64,000 nucleotides of DNA, from NCBI GenBank assembly GCA_009836625.1, contig VXVC01000007.1, positions 248,001 to 312,000 on the forward strand, given 5' to 3'. The position numbers and the translations under genes were made by a program. The notes under the pieces are model-generated. The model was not told where the DNA came from. It searched no databases and was given only the letters and a program-made list of their open reading frames with translations. Of the stretch, positions 28,116 to 35,544 are shown one piece after another. How positions within the stretch are numbered: the stretch's first letter is position 1; each line of letters begins with the position of its first letter. The stretch is from Holophagales bacterium. GTDB taxonomy: Bacteria; Acidobacteriota; Thermoanaerobaculia; Multivoradales; Multivoraceae.

Positions 28116-29869
28116 GCTGTTCGCGGCAGGATGCGGAACAAGCCGTACCCCGCCGCCAGCGCAGCAATGCCGAGGACGGCCGCGGCGCCGAAGCGTCCAT
28201 AGAGCGCCATTCCTGTCCCGAACAGCGCAGCGTAGACCGCCGCGCAGCCGAGCATCCAGGCAAGCAGCGCCGCCGTGGCGCTGCCGGGCGTATCCACCCC
28301 GGTCTCGACGACCCTCCGCCAGCCGCGAGCGAACGGCCGGACGCGGTCGTAGAACGACTGCAGAACCGCCGTCTCCGTCGGCCGGGTGGCCATCGTCACG
28401 CCGAACCAGACCGCCGTGGTGAGCCCGACACCGAGCAGGAGCTGCGCCGCCGTCGAGGGCAGCACGAGCCCGACTCCCTCATGGACGAACTGGAACCAAA
28501 CGGCAACCCCGAACGAGATGACCATCGCCGAGATCTCGGACCAGGCGTTGATGCGCCACCAGAACCAGCGCAGCAGGAAGATCAGCCCGGTACCGGCGCC
28601 GATCTGGAGCAGGATCTGGAACGCCTGCATCGCGTTCTCGAGCCAGAGCGCCACCACCGCCGCCAGCGCGACCAGGGCGATCGTGGACAGCCGGGCGATC
28701 AGGACGTAGTGCGACTCGCCGCGGCCCGGCCGGACAAAGCGCCGGTACACGTCGTCGACGATGTAGGAGGCGCCCCAGTTGAGATGCGTCGAGATCGTCG
28801 ACATCAGCGCCGCCGCCAGCGACGCGACGACCAGGCCAAGCAGGCCGTGCGGCAGGAAGACGAGCATCGCCGGGTAGGCGAGATCGTGCCGGATGATCGA
28901 CGGATCGAGATGCGGGAAAGCCTCGGCGATCGAGTCCAGGGTCGGATAGACCACCAGCGAAGCCAGCGCGACCAGGATCCACGGCCACGGGCGCAGCGCA
29001 TAGTGAGCGATGTTGAACCACAGCGTCGCGCCCATCGAGTCCCGCTCACTCCTGGCCGCGAGCATGCGCTGGGCCGCGTAGCCGCCGCCGCCCGGTTCGG
29101 CGCCCGGGTACCAGGTGGACCACCATTGGACGGCAATCGGAATCAGGAAGACGGTGGCGGCCGTCTCCCAGTTCGCGAAGTCCGGCAGCAGGGCGAGCCG
29201 CGCGGCGATGTCGGGGTTCGAGACGAGTCCCGAGAGGCCGCCGACGGCCGGGTGCGCCAGCGCATACCAGGCGGCGGCGACCGAACCCAACATCGCGATG
29301 ACGAACAGCATGAGGTCGGTCACGACAACGCCCCACAGGCCGGAGGTGGCCGAGTAGGCCGCCGTCACGGCTGCCGCCACGAGCACCGTCGTGTACTTGT
29401 CGGCCCCGAGCAGTACGCCGCCGATCTTGATCCCGGCCAGCAATACCGCCGCCATGATCATCACGTTGAAGAACACGCCCAGGTACACGGCCCGGAACCC
29501 GCGCAGGAAGACCGCCGCCCGCCCCGAGTACCTGAGCTCGTAGAAGCCGATGTCGGTGAAGACACCCGAGCGCCGCCAGAGCTTCGCGTAGAAGAACGTC
29601 GTGCACATGCCGGTGATCAGGAACGCCCACCACATCCAGTTGCCGGAGACGCCGCCGTTGCGCACCAGGTCGGTCACCAGGTTCGGCGTGTCGGTCGAGA
29701 ACGTCGTCGCAACCATGGACGTGCCGAGCAGCCACCACGGCAGGTTCCGTCCGGCGAGGAAGAACTGCCCGGTGCCAGCGCCGGCGCGCCGGGCGAAGAC
29801 GAGACCGACGGCGAGGGCGAGCGCGCCGTAGGCGGCGAGGACGGTCCAGTCGAGACCGTTCAGGCGCAT
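28112..29869 (-). CDS. Sodium:solute symporter (SSS family)
   Basis: 585 residues from the ATG at 29869, where the family usually begins (LDWTVLAAYGALALAVGL). About 13-14 helices are present. Typical segments are the first-helix pattern, GRNLPWWLLGTSMVATTFSTDTPNLVTDL, the long central helices, and SLAAALMSTISTHLNWGASYIVDDVYRRF, the SSS Na2-site region. It should couple Na+ entry to uptake of an organic solute. An upstream ATG at 29968 is rejected because it lies in an inverted repeat. It overlaps the end of the tryptophanase-like gene by 4 bp tail to tail. Confidence 0.92.
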   Translation of the reverse strand: MRLNGLDWTVLAAYGALALAVGLVFARRAGAGTGQFFLAGRNLPWWLLGTSMVATTFSTDTPNLVTDLVRNGGVSGNWMWWAFLITGMCTTFFYAKLWRRSGVFTDIGFYELRYSGRAAVFLRGFRAVYLGVFFNVMIMAAVLLAGIKIGGVLLGADKYTTVLVAAAVTAAYSATSGLWGVVVTDLMLFVIAMLGSVAAAWYALAHPAVGGLSGLVSNPDIAARLALLPDFANWETAATVFLIPIAVQWWSTWYPGAEPGGGGYAAQRMLAARSERDSMGATLWFNIAHYALRPWPWILVALASLVVYPTLDSIAEAFPHLDPSIIRHDLAYPAMLVFLPHGLLGLVVASLAAALMSTISTHLNWGASYIVDDVYRRFVRPGRGESHYVLIARLSTIALVALAAVVALWLENAMQAFQILLQIGAGTGLIFLLRWFWWRINAWSEISAMVISFGVAVWFQFVHEGVGLVLPSTAAQLLLGVGLTTAVWFGVTMATRPTETAVLQSFYDRVRPFARGWRRVVETGVDTPGSATAALLAWMLGCAAVYAALFGTGMALYGRFGAAAVLGIAALAAGYGLFRILPRTA

Positions 29870-29924
29870 GGCTGGGGCGACGACGGCAACGGCGACGAGC
29901 GCAGCAACGGCGACGGACGCACCC

Positions 29925-30099
29925 GCCAGCCACGGGTCGGGGGAGAGGGTCCCAGGGGCCGCTCGCACTTTCCTGGTGGATGAGGGGTGGGTGCTCGCTG
30001 CGGTCGGCTGCGCTCCGGTTGGGCGTCGTTAGATGGGAGGTCGTCGGGCGTCGCTTGCCGACAGCCCCCTGGGACCCTCTCCCCCGACCCGCGGCTGGC
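29925..30099. repeat. Long inverted repeat, 34 bp arms, 107 bp loop
   Basis: Left arm 29925-29958 and right arm 30066-30099 are inverted copies with one mismatch, including a perfect 25 bp core beginning GGGTCGGGGGAGAGGGTCCC. The 107 bp interior encodes nothing recognisable. The element lies between the symporter and nucleotidyltransferase genes, which read in the same direction. It could be a MITE-like element with terminal inverted repeats or a large RNA hairpin; no clear target duplication is visible. Confidence 0.75.
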
Positions 30100-30125
30100 T
30101 GGAGGTCGGTGCCGGCCGGGATCGC

Positions 30126-31076
30126 TCACGCGGGTCTGCGGGAAGCGCGACTGGCGAACCAGTCGCCCAAGTTGGCTGGGTAGTCGCCCACGTCCACACA
30201 CTGCCGCAAGGTCGCTGCGACTGGCGGCAAGTCCCCCGGATATGTGAGTCCCGCAGTGCTCTGCGTCATCGGCAGGAGCCTGACATGGGCGGGCCCAGCA
30301 CTGATCAGTTGCCCGACCGTCTCGCTGAGCAGGAACTCGTCTTTCTGCGGTTCGTCGAGGCCGGCGTGGAAGTCGACGAACGCGGCTTCGAGGAGGCCGA
30401 AGATCGAGGGCTGGAAGGCCCAGAGGTTCATCGAGCAGGGGCAGTCGGGGGCCAGCGATCGAGCTTTACTCTCGCCGTCGCGGCCGACGAGGCCGGCGTC
30501 GGTCTCCCGCACGTCGTAGACCTCGTCGATCCCTTCCAGGGTCGAATCCCGGCCTGCAGTGAGGATGCCGCGGTTGACGCCGCTCGTCCGGGAAACGCCG
30601 GTGCGGTGGAGTTCGTAGGCCGCGAGGAAGTGCGAGTCGTGGCCAGCGGCCAGCAGCTCACCGACCCGGCGGCCGAACGACTCGACCGCCCTCGGGCCGT
30701 AGAAATCATCCGCGTTGACGACCAGGAACGGCTCCTCGATCTTCTTCCGCAAAGCGAGGACGGCGTGGCCGGTGCCCCATGGCTTGGCTCTCCCCGCCGG
30801 GGGCGCCGCGCCGTACGGCAGGTCGTCGAGGCTCTGGATCACAGAGTCGACGGGAACCGCCCCGCCGGCCCGCTCGGTCGCCCGGCTCATGAGCTCGTCG
30901 TTCCAGTCCGCCGACGTGACGAACACGACCTTCCCGCAGCCGGCGCGGACCGCGTCGCAGATCGCGTACTCGAACAGCACTTCGCCGCTCGGGCCGACCG
31001 GCTCGAGCGTCTTCGGGCGGCCGAACCTCGCCGAACGGCCGGCGGCGAGGATCGCCAGCGTCAGTCCCTGACTCAA
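30126..31076 (-). CDS. Nucleotidyltransferase (NTP transferase fold)
   Basis: 316 residues. The N-terminal nucleotide-binding loop LAILAAGRSARFGRPKTLEPVG matches GT-A fold sugar-nucleotide pyrophosphorylases, with VVNADDFYG as the metal-binding DD and a GTGHAVLAL substrate-loop segment. The C-terminus lacks a left-handed beta-helix. It is likely to activate a sugar phosphate with an NTP; substrate unknown. Its start overlaps the stop of the upstream enolase-superfamily gene by 4 bp, so the two are coupled, which suggests a shared carbohydrate pathway. Confidence 0.88.
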   Translation of the reverse strand: MSQGLTLAILAAGRSARFGRPKTLEPVGPSGEVLFEYAICDAVRAGCGKVVFVTSADWNDELMSRATERAGGAVPVDSVIQSLDDLPYGAAPPAGRAKPWGTGHAVLALRKKIEEPFLVVNADDFYGPRAVESFGRRVGELLAAGHDSHFLAAYELHRTGVSRTSGVNRGILTAGRDSTLEGIDEVYDVRETDAGLVGRDGESKARSLAPDCPCSMNLWAFQPSIFGLLEAAFVDFHAGLDEPQKDEFLLSETVGQLISAGPAHVRLLPMTQSTAGLTYPGDLPPVAATLRQCVDVGDYPANLGDWFASRASRRPA

Positions 31077-32320
31077 GCGGCTCGATGCCTCTCGACGACC
31101 GCCATGTCGAGCTCGACGCCCAGTCCGGGTCCGGTCGGCGGTTCGATGAACCCGTTCTCGAACCTGATCGGCTCCACGAAGATGTCACTGTGCAGGTCGT
31201 TCGTGTTGAACTCCTGGATCAGGAAGTTCGGCGAACAGGTGTCGAGCTGTATCGCCGCAGACGCCGCGACCGGGCCGCAGTACATGTGCGGCGCGATCAT
31301 CGCGTAGTGGGTCTCGGCCATGCCGGCGATCTTCTTCGCCACCAGGAGGCCGCCGCACTGGCCGACGTCGAGCTGGATGATCTGTGCCGCCTGCTTCTCC
31401 AGCACCTCCGCAAACTCGAACATGTTCACCAGCCGCTCGCCGGTCGCGATCGGGATGCTGGTGTGGGCGGCCACGCGCGCCATCTCGTCGACGTTCTCGG
31501 GCGGCACCGGCTCCTCGAAGAAGAACGGGTCGAACTCCTCCAGGATGTCGGCCACGCGCAGCGCCACCGCGGTCGAGAACTGGCCGTGGGTGCCGATGCC
31601 GATCTCCAGTTCGTCGCCCACCGCGTCCCGCATGGCGCGGAAGATCGTCGCCACGTGGCGGATCGTCTTCAGTGAGTAGTCCCGCGGCGGTCCGGTGATC
31701 GGCGAGAACGGGTCGAGCTTGCAGCAGGTGATACCGCGGTCGACCAGTTCCTGTGCCCGTTCGCCGGCAAGGGACGGGTTCTCCCAGATGCCGGAGCTGT
31801 TCAGGTACGCGTAGGCGCGTAACTTGTCGTGGTACCTGCCGCCGAGGAGGTTGTAGACCGGCTGGTTCGTCGCCTTGCCGATCAGGTCCCAGCAGGCCAT
31901 CTCGATCGCCGAGAACGCCGGCACGCCGTGCAGCCCCGGGTGACTGTAGTCGTGCAGCGTGGTCTTCATTCGCTGCCAGATCTTCTCGACGTCGAAGGGG
32001 CTCTGGCCGACCACGAAGCGGTCGAACAGATCGTTCAGCAGCTCGATCTGCGGCTTCAGGTTCGTCGCACCGCCGGAGACCCGCTCGCCCAGGCCGACCA
32101 GGCCCTCGTCCGTCCTGAGCTGGATGAACAGCCACTTCCGGTGCCCGATCGGCGGGTCGACGTTGTCGATCAGGATCGTCTCGAGTTCGGTGATCTTCAT
32201 GTTCGACCCCTCGGAGTGTTGAGCCAGCGCCGCGGCCGCCTGCCGCGACGCGGTCAGGCCGGTGCTCATACCGGCCGCCGCGATCCCGGCGCTGGAGAGA
32301 AAGCCGCGTCTGGTGATCAT
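31073..32320 (-). CDS. Enolase-superfamily enzyme with Tat signal
   Basis: 415 residues from the ATG at 32320. The N-terminus carries a twin-arginine signal (ITRRGFLSSAGIAAAGM), unusual because most mandelate racemase/muconate lactonising enzymes are cytosolic. The catalytic barrel shows a CCKLDPF lysine strand, metal-binding acidic strands (IGIGTHG then FFFEEPVPPE, ATGERL) and the His-bearing MIAPHMYCGPVA. The pattern is closest to D-galactonate/gluconate dehydratase-like members, which dehydrate sugar acids. An internal Met before KITELETILID would be the start of a cytosolic version. Confidence 0.88.
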   Translation of the reverse strand: MITRRGFLSSAGIAAAGMSTGLTASRQAAAALAQHSEGSNMKITELETILIDNVDPPIGHRKWLFIQLRTDEGLVGLGERVSGGATNLKPQIELLNDLFDRFVVGQSPFDVEKIWQRMKTTLHDYSHPGLHGVPAFSAIEMACWDLIGKATNQPVYNLLGGRYHDKLRAYAYLNSSGIWENPSLAGERAQELVDRGITCCKLDPFSPITGPPRDYSLKTIRHVATIFRAMRDAVGDELEIGIGTHGQFSTAVALRVADILEEFDPFFFEEPVPPENVDEMARVAAHTSIPIATGERLVNMFEFAEVLEKQAAQIIQLDVGQCGGLLVAKKIAGMAETHYAMIAPHMYCGPVAASAAIQLDTCSPNFLIQEFNTNDLHSDIFVEPIRFENGFIEPPTGPGLGVELDMAVVERHRAA

Positions 32321-32439
32321 TGCAGGCGGTCCGACTCTACGCGCAGCACCGTCCTGCCAGGACGGGCAAGGTCCGGGAAGCTCGGCCGAGCTTCGGCATC
32401 GGCTCACTGACAGCACTCCGTGCTAGCATCCGTCTCGCG

Positions 32440-32697
32440 ATGGGTTCCGTCATCACCGTCCGCGACATCGACCCGGGGGACAAGGCCTGGCTGAGACAGG
32501 AAGCCCGCCATGTCGGCCTCTCGATGGAAGAGTACGTTCGCCGCCTCATCCATGAAAAGCGCGAGAAGACGGAACAGTGCCTCAAGCCTTCCGAGGTCTT
32601 CAGGAGGCACTTCGGCCCAGAGCGCGGGGTCGAGTTGCCACCCCGCAGGCGGTATCGATACAAGCCGGTCAGCTTCGCGGACGACGGCGAGGCGTGA
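32440..32697 (+). CDS. FitA-like RHH antitoxin
   Basis: 85 residues from the ATG at 32440. The N-terminus VITVRDIDPGDKAWLRQEARHVGLSMEEYVRRLI is a typical FitA/VapB ribbon-helix-helix domain, followed by a basic linker and a tail that should enter the toxin active site (RYRYKPVSFADDGEA). The toxin gene starts within its stop codon (GTGA). It would repress the operon as a complex with the PIN toxin. Confidence 0.88.
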   Translation: MGSVITVRDIDPGDKAWLRQEARHVGLSMEEYVRRLIHEKREKTEQCLKPSEVFRRHFGPERGVELPPRRRYRYKPVSFADDGEA

Positions 32698-33143
32698 GCC
32701 CTCCAATCGCGTGGCTTCTCGACACGAACGTCGTGTCGGAGATGATGCGCCCGCACCCTGACCCGCGCGTATCCGAGTTCCTCGACAGCATCGCCGCAGA
32801 GGGAATGGGTCTCTCGCCCATCACCATCTGGGAGATCCTCGACGGCATGGGCCGTCTCGATTCCGGTAAGCGGCGCGAGAACCTTGCCTCCCGCTTTCAG
32901 AGCGTCCTCGAGGAGTGCTTCGACCAGCGGATACTCAGTTGGACCGTCGACGACGCCAGAGCGTGCGCGCGGATCATGGAAGAGAAGCGTCGAAGGGGCG
33001 AACCGCTCGACGACCACATACCGGACGCCTTTCTGGTCGCAGCGGCCGCGACTCGCGGCTTGACCCTCGTGACGAGGAACACGAGAGAGTTCCGCAACAC
33101 GGGCGTCGAAGTCGTCGATCCGTGGGCGGACCGAGCCTGTTAA
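32694..33143 (+). CDS. PIN-domain toxin, FitB/VapC type
   Basis: 149 residues, GTG start at 32694 overlapping the antitoxin stop by 4 bp. PIN motifs: WLLDTNVVSEM (first Asp), TIWEILDGM (Glu), DDHIPDAFLVAAAATRGL (third and fourth acids) and LVTRNTREF with the conserved TRNxxEF ending of the FitB branch. It is a probable Mg2+-dependent ribonuclease; the target is not predictable. Confidence 0.92.
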   Translation: MSPPIAWLLDTNVVSEMMRPHPDPRVSEFLDSIAAEGMGLSPITIWEILDGMGRLDSGKRRENLASRFQSVLEECFDQRILSWTVDDARACARIMEEKRRRGEPLDDHIPDAFLVAAAATRGLTLVTRNTREFRNTGVEVVDPWADRAC

Positions 33144-33158
33144 CGGCGGGCCGGGGCT

Positions 33159-34949
33159 CTACGTCTCGACCTTGCTCATCAGCCGCGCGTCGGTCACCGG
33201 GAAGTGGCAGAGCGTTTCGTCGCAGGCCTGGTAGTCGACCAGGAGCGTCGCCACGGCGCCACGGCCTTCGAGCGGCACCTCGACGCGGAAGTCGCCGTGC
33301 ATCCGGCCCTGGCCGTCCACCTTGGGCAGCACCGGGTCACCGGCGACCTGGAGGCCGAAGCCGGCCGGAGCGCGAACGCCGAACTTGAACTCCGCGTCGG
33401 AACCGGGGGCGTAGATCCAGAAGCCCGGTTCGAGCCTGAAGTCGAGGACGGCCAATGTGGTGTCGCCGTCGGTCGTCGTCGACATGGTCACTTCGACCGC
33501 CGGACTCACGGTGACGGAGAGGTTCTCCAGCTCGCCTCCGTCCACCGCGAACCGGGACGAGCTGAGCAGGTCCGGCCCTCCCGGGCCCTGGGCGGCCCGG
33601 AAGCGGTAGCCGCCCCAGTCGGAGGCGAACAGCGAGGACCCGGTCTCGTCGAGCCAGCCCTGCCAGTCGTCGGCGGAGTCATGGCTCAGGCCGGTGTAGC
33701 GGGTGAGCAAGCGCTCCGCGCGCTCGGGCTCGACCCCTTCGCGCAGGTCGGCGACGGCGCGTTCCAGCAGGGCCGGGTCCTTGTTCGCGATCCCCAGCGC
33801 CCTGGCGTCCTCGTCGATCCGGAAGCGTCCGTCGAGCCGAAAGTAGACCTTGCCGCCGTACTCGCTGCCGATGCGGGCGCCGTCCCAGTAGAGGTACGGC
33901 TCGTTCTCCGCGTACCAGGCCTGCCGCTCTTCGCGGTCGCCGCGCGCCGCCTCCGGAACCGCGTCGCCGAAGCTGAACGTGAGGCCGCGTTCCTGGGCCT
34001 CCTTCACCTTCTCCGGCGTGTCGTAGTACTCCTTCATCTCCTCGGTTTCGTAGTTGTCGAGGAGCGCGAGACTGGTCGCCAGCCCCTCCCGCGGACGGGC
34101 CTCACGAGTCGTCAGGATCGGATGGTCCTTGAAGCCGTGGATGTAGTGGACCGCGTTGATCAGCAGCCGCTGGCCGGTCTCGGTCATCTCGTCAGGGGTG
34201 CCGTAGAACCCCCACTGCAGCAGCCGCCCCTGGCGGCCGATGGAGAAGTAGTCCGGGCCCTTCAGGTGCATGCCGCCGGCGATCCATTCCGTGTCGGGTG
34301 AATCGAGGAAGCCGTCGCCGGTCGTCACCACGCCGGCTTCGCTCTTGTCCGGCCGCTCGCCGACCGGCAGGTTCAGGGTGTCCCATTCCTTCTTGAGGAC
34401 CTTGACCGTGGTCATCGTGTCCGGAACGTCCTCCATCAACTCGTAGTACTTGTACTTGGGCGGGGTAGGCACCTCCTCGAGCGCCAGCTCGATCGGCAGA
34501 GGTCCCTGGAAGATCGGATGGGTCGGGGACTGTGGCACGACAGCCCTGGAGAACAGGCATAGTCACCCGTATCGCCAGCCGAGCAGCAGGTTCAGGTCGT
34601 CCGAGATGCGCGCGCCCTGGCCGCCGATCAGGACGGTGGGCATGGATAGGGTCTCCAGCGTGACTCCCTCCGCTCCCGCGATCGTCTTGATCCGCTCCTC
34701 CGACCGGTCGATCGTCTGGCCGTCGACGATCAGGACATCCGCGTCGCTGAGGTCGGCCTTCGCCAGATCGTTGCGGGGGATGCTACGCACGTCGAAGTGC
34801 TCCGCGAGCATCGCGTGGTAGGCGTCCGCGTGGGCCGTGCCGGCGTCGCCGGCGTAGACGACGCGGAGTTGCGGCGCCGGCTCAGTGCAGCCGAGCGCCA
34901 GCGCGCCCGCCGCTAGCGCGGCCAGTCCGAACCATTGAGTGAATCGCAT
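33159..34949 (-). CDS. DsbD-domain lipoprotein with internal TGA (Sec candidate)
   Basis: The frame from the ATG at 34949 to the stop at 33159 is continuous except for a single TGA at 34565-34563, codon 129. Residues 1-21 are a lipoprotein signal (lipobox ALGC). Residues 22-128 form a Rossmann/ThuA-like alpha/beta region (LRVVYAGDAGTAH, DVLIVDG, TVLIGGQGARISDDLNLLLGW). After the TGA the frame continues smoothly (LCLFSRAVVP, then THPIFQGPLPIELALEE) to a large central region and a C-terminal DsbD-alpha-like domain ending YQACDETLCHFPVT. The TGA context is YG-TGA-LC, so read-through as selenocysteine gives U-L-C. The alternatives are a nonsense mutation or two genes, the second starting at the GTG at 34538. 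Confidence 0.6.
34527..34565 (-). promoter_or_regulatory. Candidate SECIS-like hairpin after the internal TGA
   Basis: Downstream of the TGA (34565-34563) on the minus strand, GGGCTGT (34546-34540) pairs with ACAGTCC (34533-34527) as a 7 bp stem with one G-T wobble, closing the six-base loop CGTGCC. The loop begins 24 bases after the TGA and contains GU, within the distance range known for bacterial SECIS elements. Such hairpins are common by chance in GC-rich DNA, so this is only suggestive. Confidence 0.35.
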
Positions 34950-34998
34950 GTCGGTGTTTCCCTTCGATGTCTAGGACGGCAGGCTGGAGCCTCCAACC

Positions 34999-35532
34999 CT
35001 ACCGGCAGCAGCCGGGCCGTCTCTGATCGGAAGCGGTCGGCGTGTCCAGCGAGTACACGTTGAACCGCCTGAGCGGCGGCGAGTAGATGTGGAGCGTGAT
35101 CAGGTCCTCGCCGGCCGGCTGCGTGTTCGCGACCTGGTGGCAGTCGTCCTCCTCCGAAGCGCAGACGCGGCCGGCTCCGTGCTCGCGGCGAGCGTAGGGG
35201 CAGATGAGCCCGGACGCCGTCGGCTCGAACGCCGTCTCGGTCGCCACGCCCTCGACGACCCGGAAGGCGCAGCTCGACCCCCGGTGATCGTGGATCGGGG
35301 TCCGCTGGCCGCTGGACCAGCACAGGCAGACGAGTTCGTACCAGTCCGACTCGGCGATCCGGTTCCGCCGGTAGCCGTCCGCGCCGAAGCGGCAGGCGGC
35401 GCCGAGGTCGGCCCGGGTCACCGGGATGTCGCCCAGCAGACCGCTCAGGACCTCCAGGTCGGCAGGGCCGTCGAGCGACCCCAGGTAATCCAGCAGCGGA
35501 CCGAGGCGGCCCGCGGACGACCCCGAGTTCAC
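34999..35532 (-). CDS. Cysteine dioxygenase type I
   Basis: 177 residues. The cupin iron ligands are all visible: H81 and H83 in PIHDHRG and H132 in CHQVAN. C88 sits five residues after H83 and Y150 lies in LHIYSPP, matching the Cys-Tyr crosslink pair of mammalian and some bacterial enzymes; H148 precedes it. The product should oxidise cysteine to cysteine sulfinate in the cytosol. It starts 13 bp after the TonB-receptor gene and precedes the DsbD-domain gene by 50 bp, so the three are probably cotranscribed. Confidence 0.92.
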   Translation of the reverse strand: MNSGSSAGRLGPLLDYLGSLDGPADLEVLSGLLGDIPVTRADLGAACRFGADGYRRNRIAESDWYELVCLCWSSGQRTPIHDHRGSSCAFRVVEGVATETAFEPTASGLICPYARREHGAGRVCASEEDDCHQVANTQPAGEDLITLHIYSPPLRRFNVYSLDTPTASDQRRPGCCR

Positions 35533-35544
35533 GTCAACGCCCTC

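Noticed and set aside
29870..29968. Upstream start for the sodium:solute symporter
   Set aside because: The extra 33 residues fall partly in the left arm of the inverted repeat at 29925-30099, and the family normally begins at LDWTVLAAYG.
25829..29983. A 1384-codon open frame on the plus strand
   Set aside because: It is antisense to the CHAD and symporter genes and out of frame with the tryptophanase-like gene; its product is low-complexity Arg/Pro/Gly-rich with no domain. Typical GC-rich shadow frame.
33159..34538. Independent gene starting at the GTG at 34538
   Set aside because: An AGGG lies at reasonable spacing, but the product would start in mid-domain without the lipoprotein signal, and the frame is continuous with the upstream lipoprotein. 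Kept as an alternative, not the main call.
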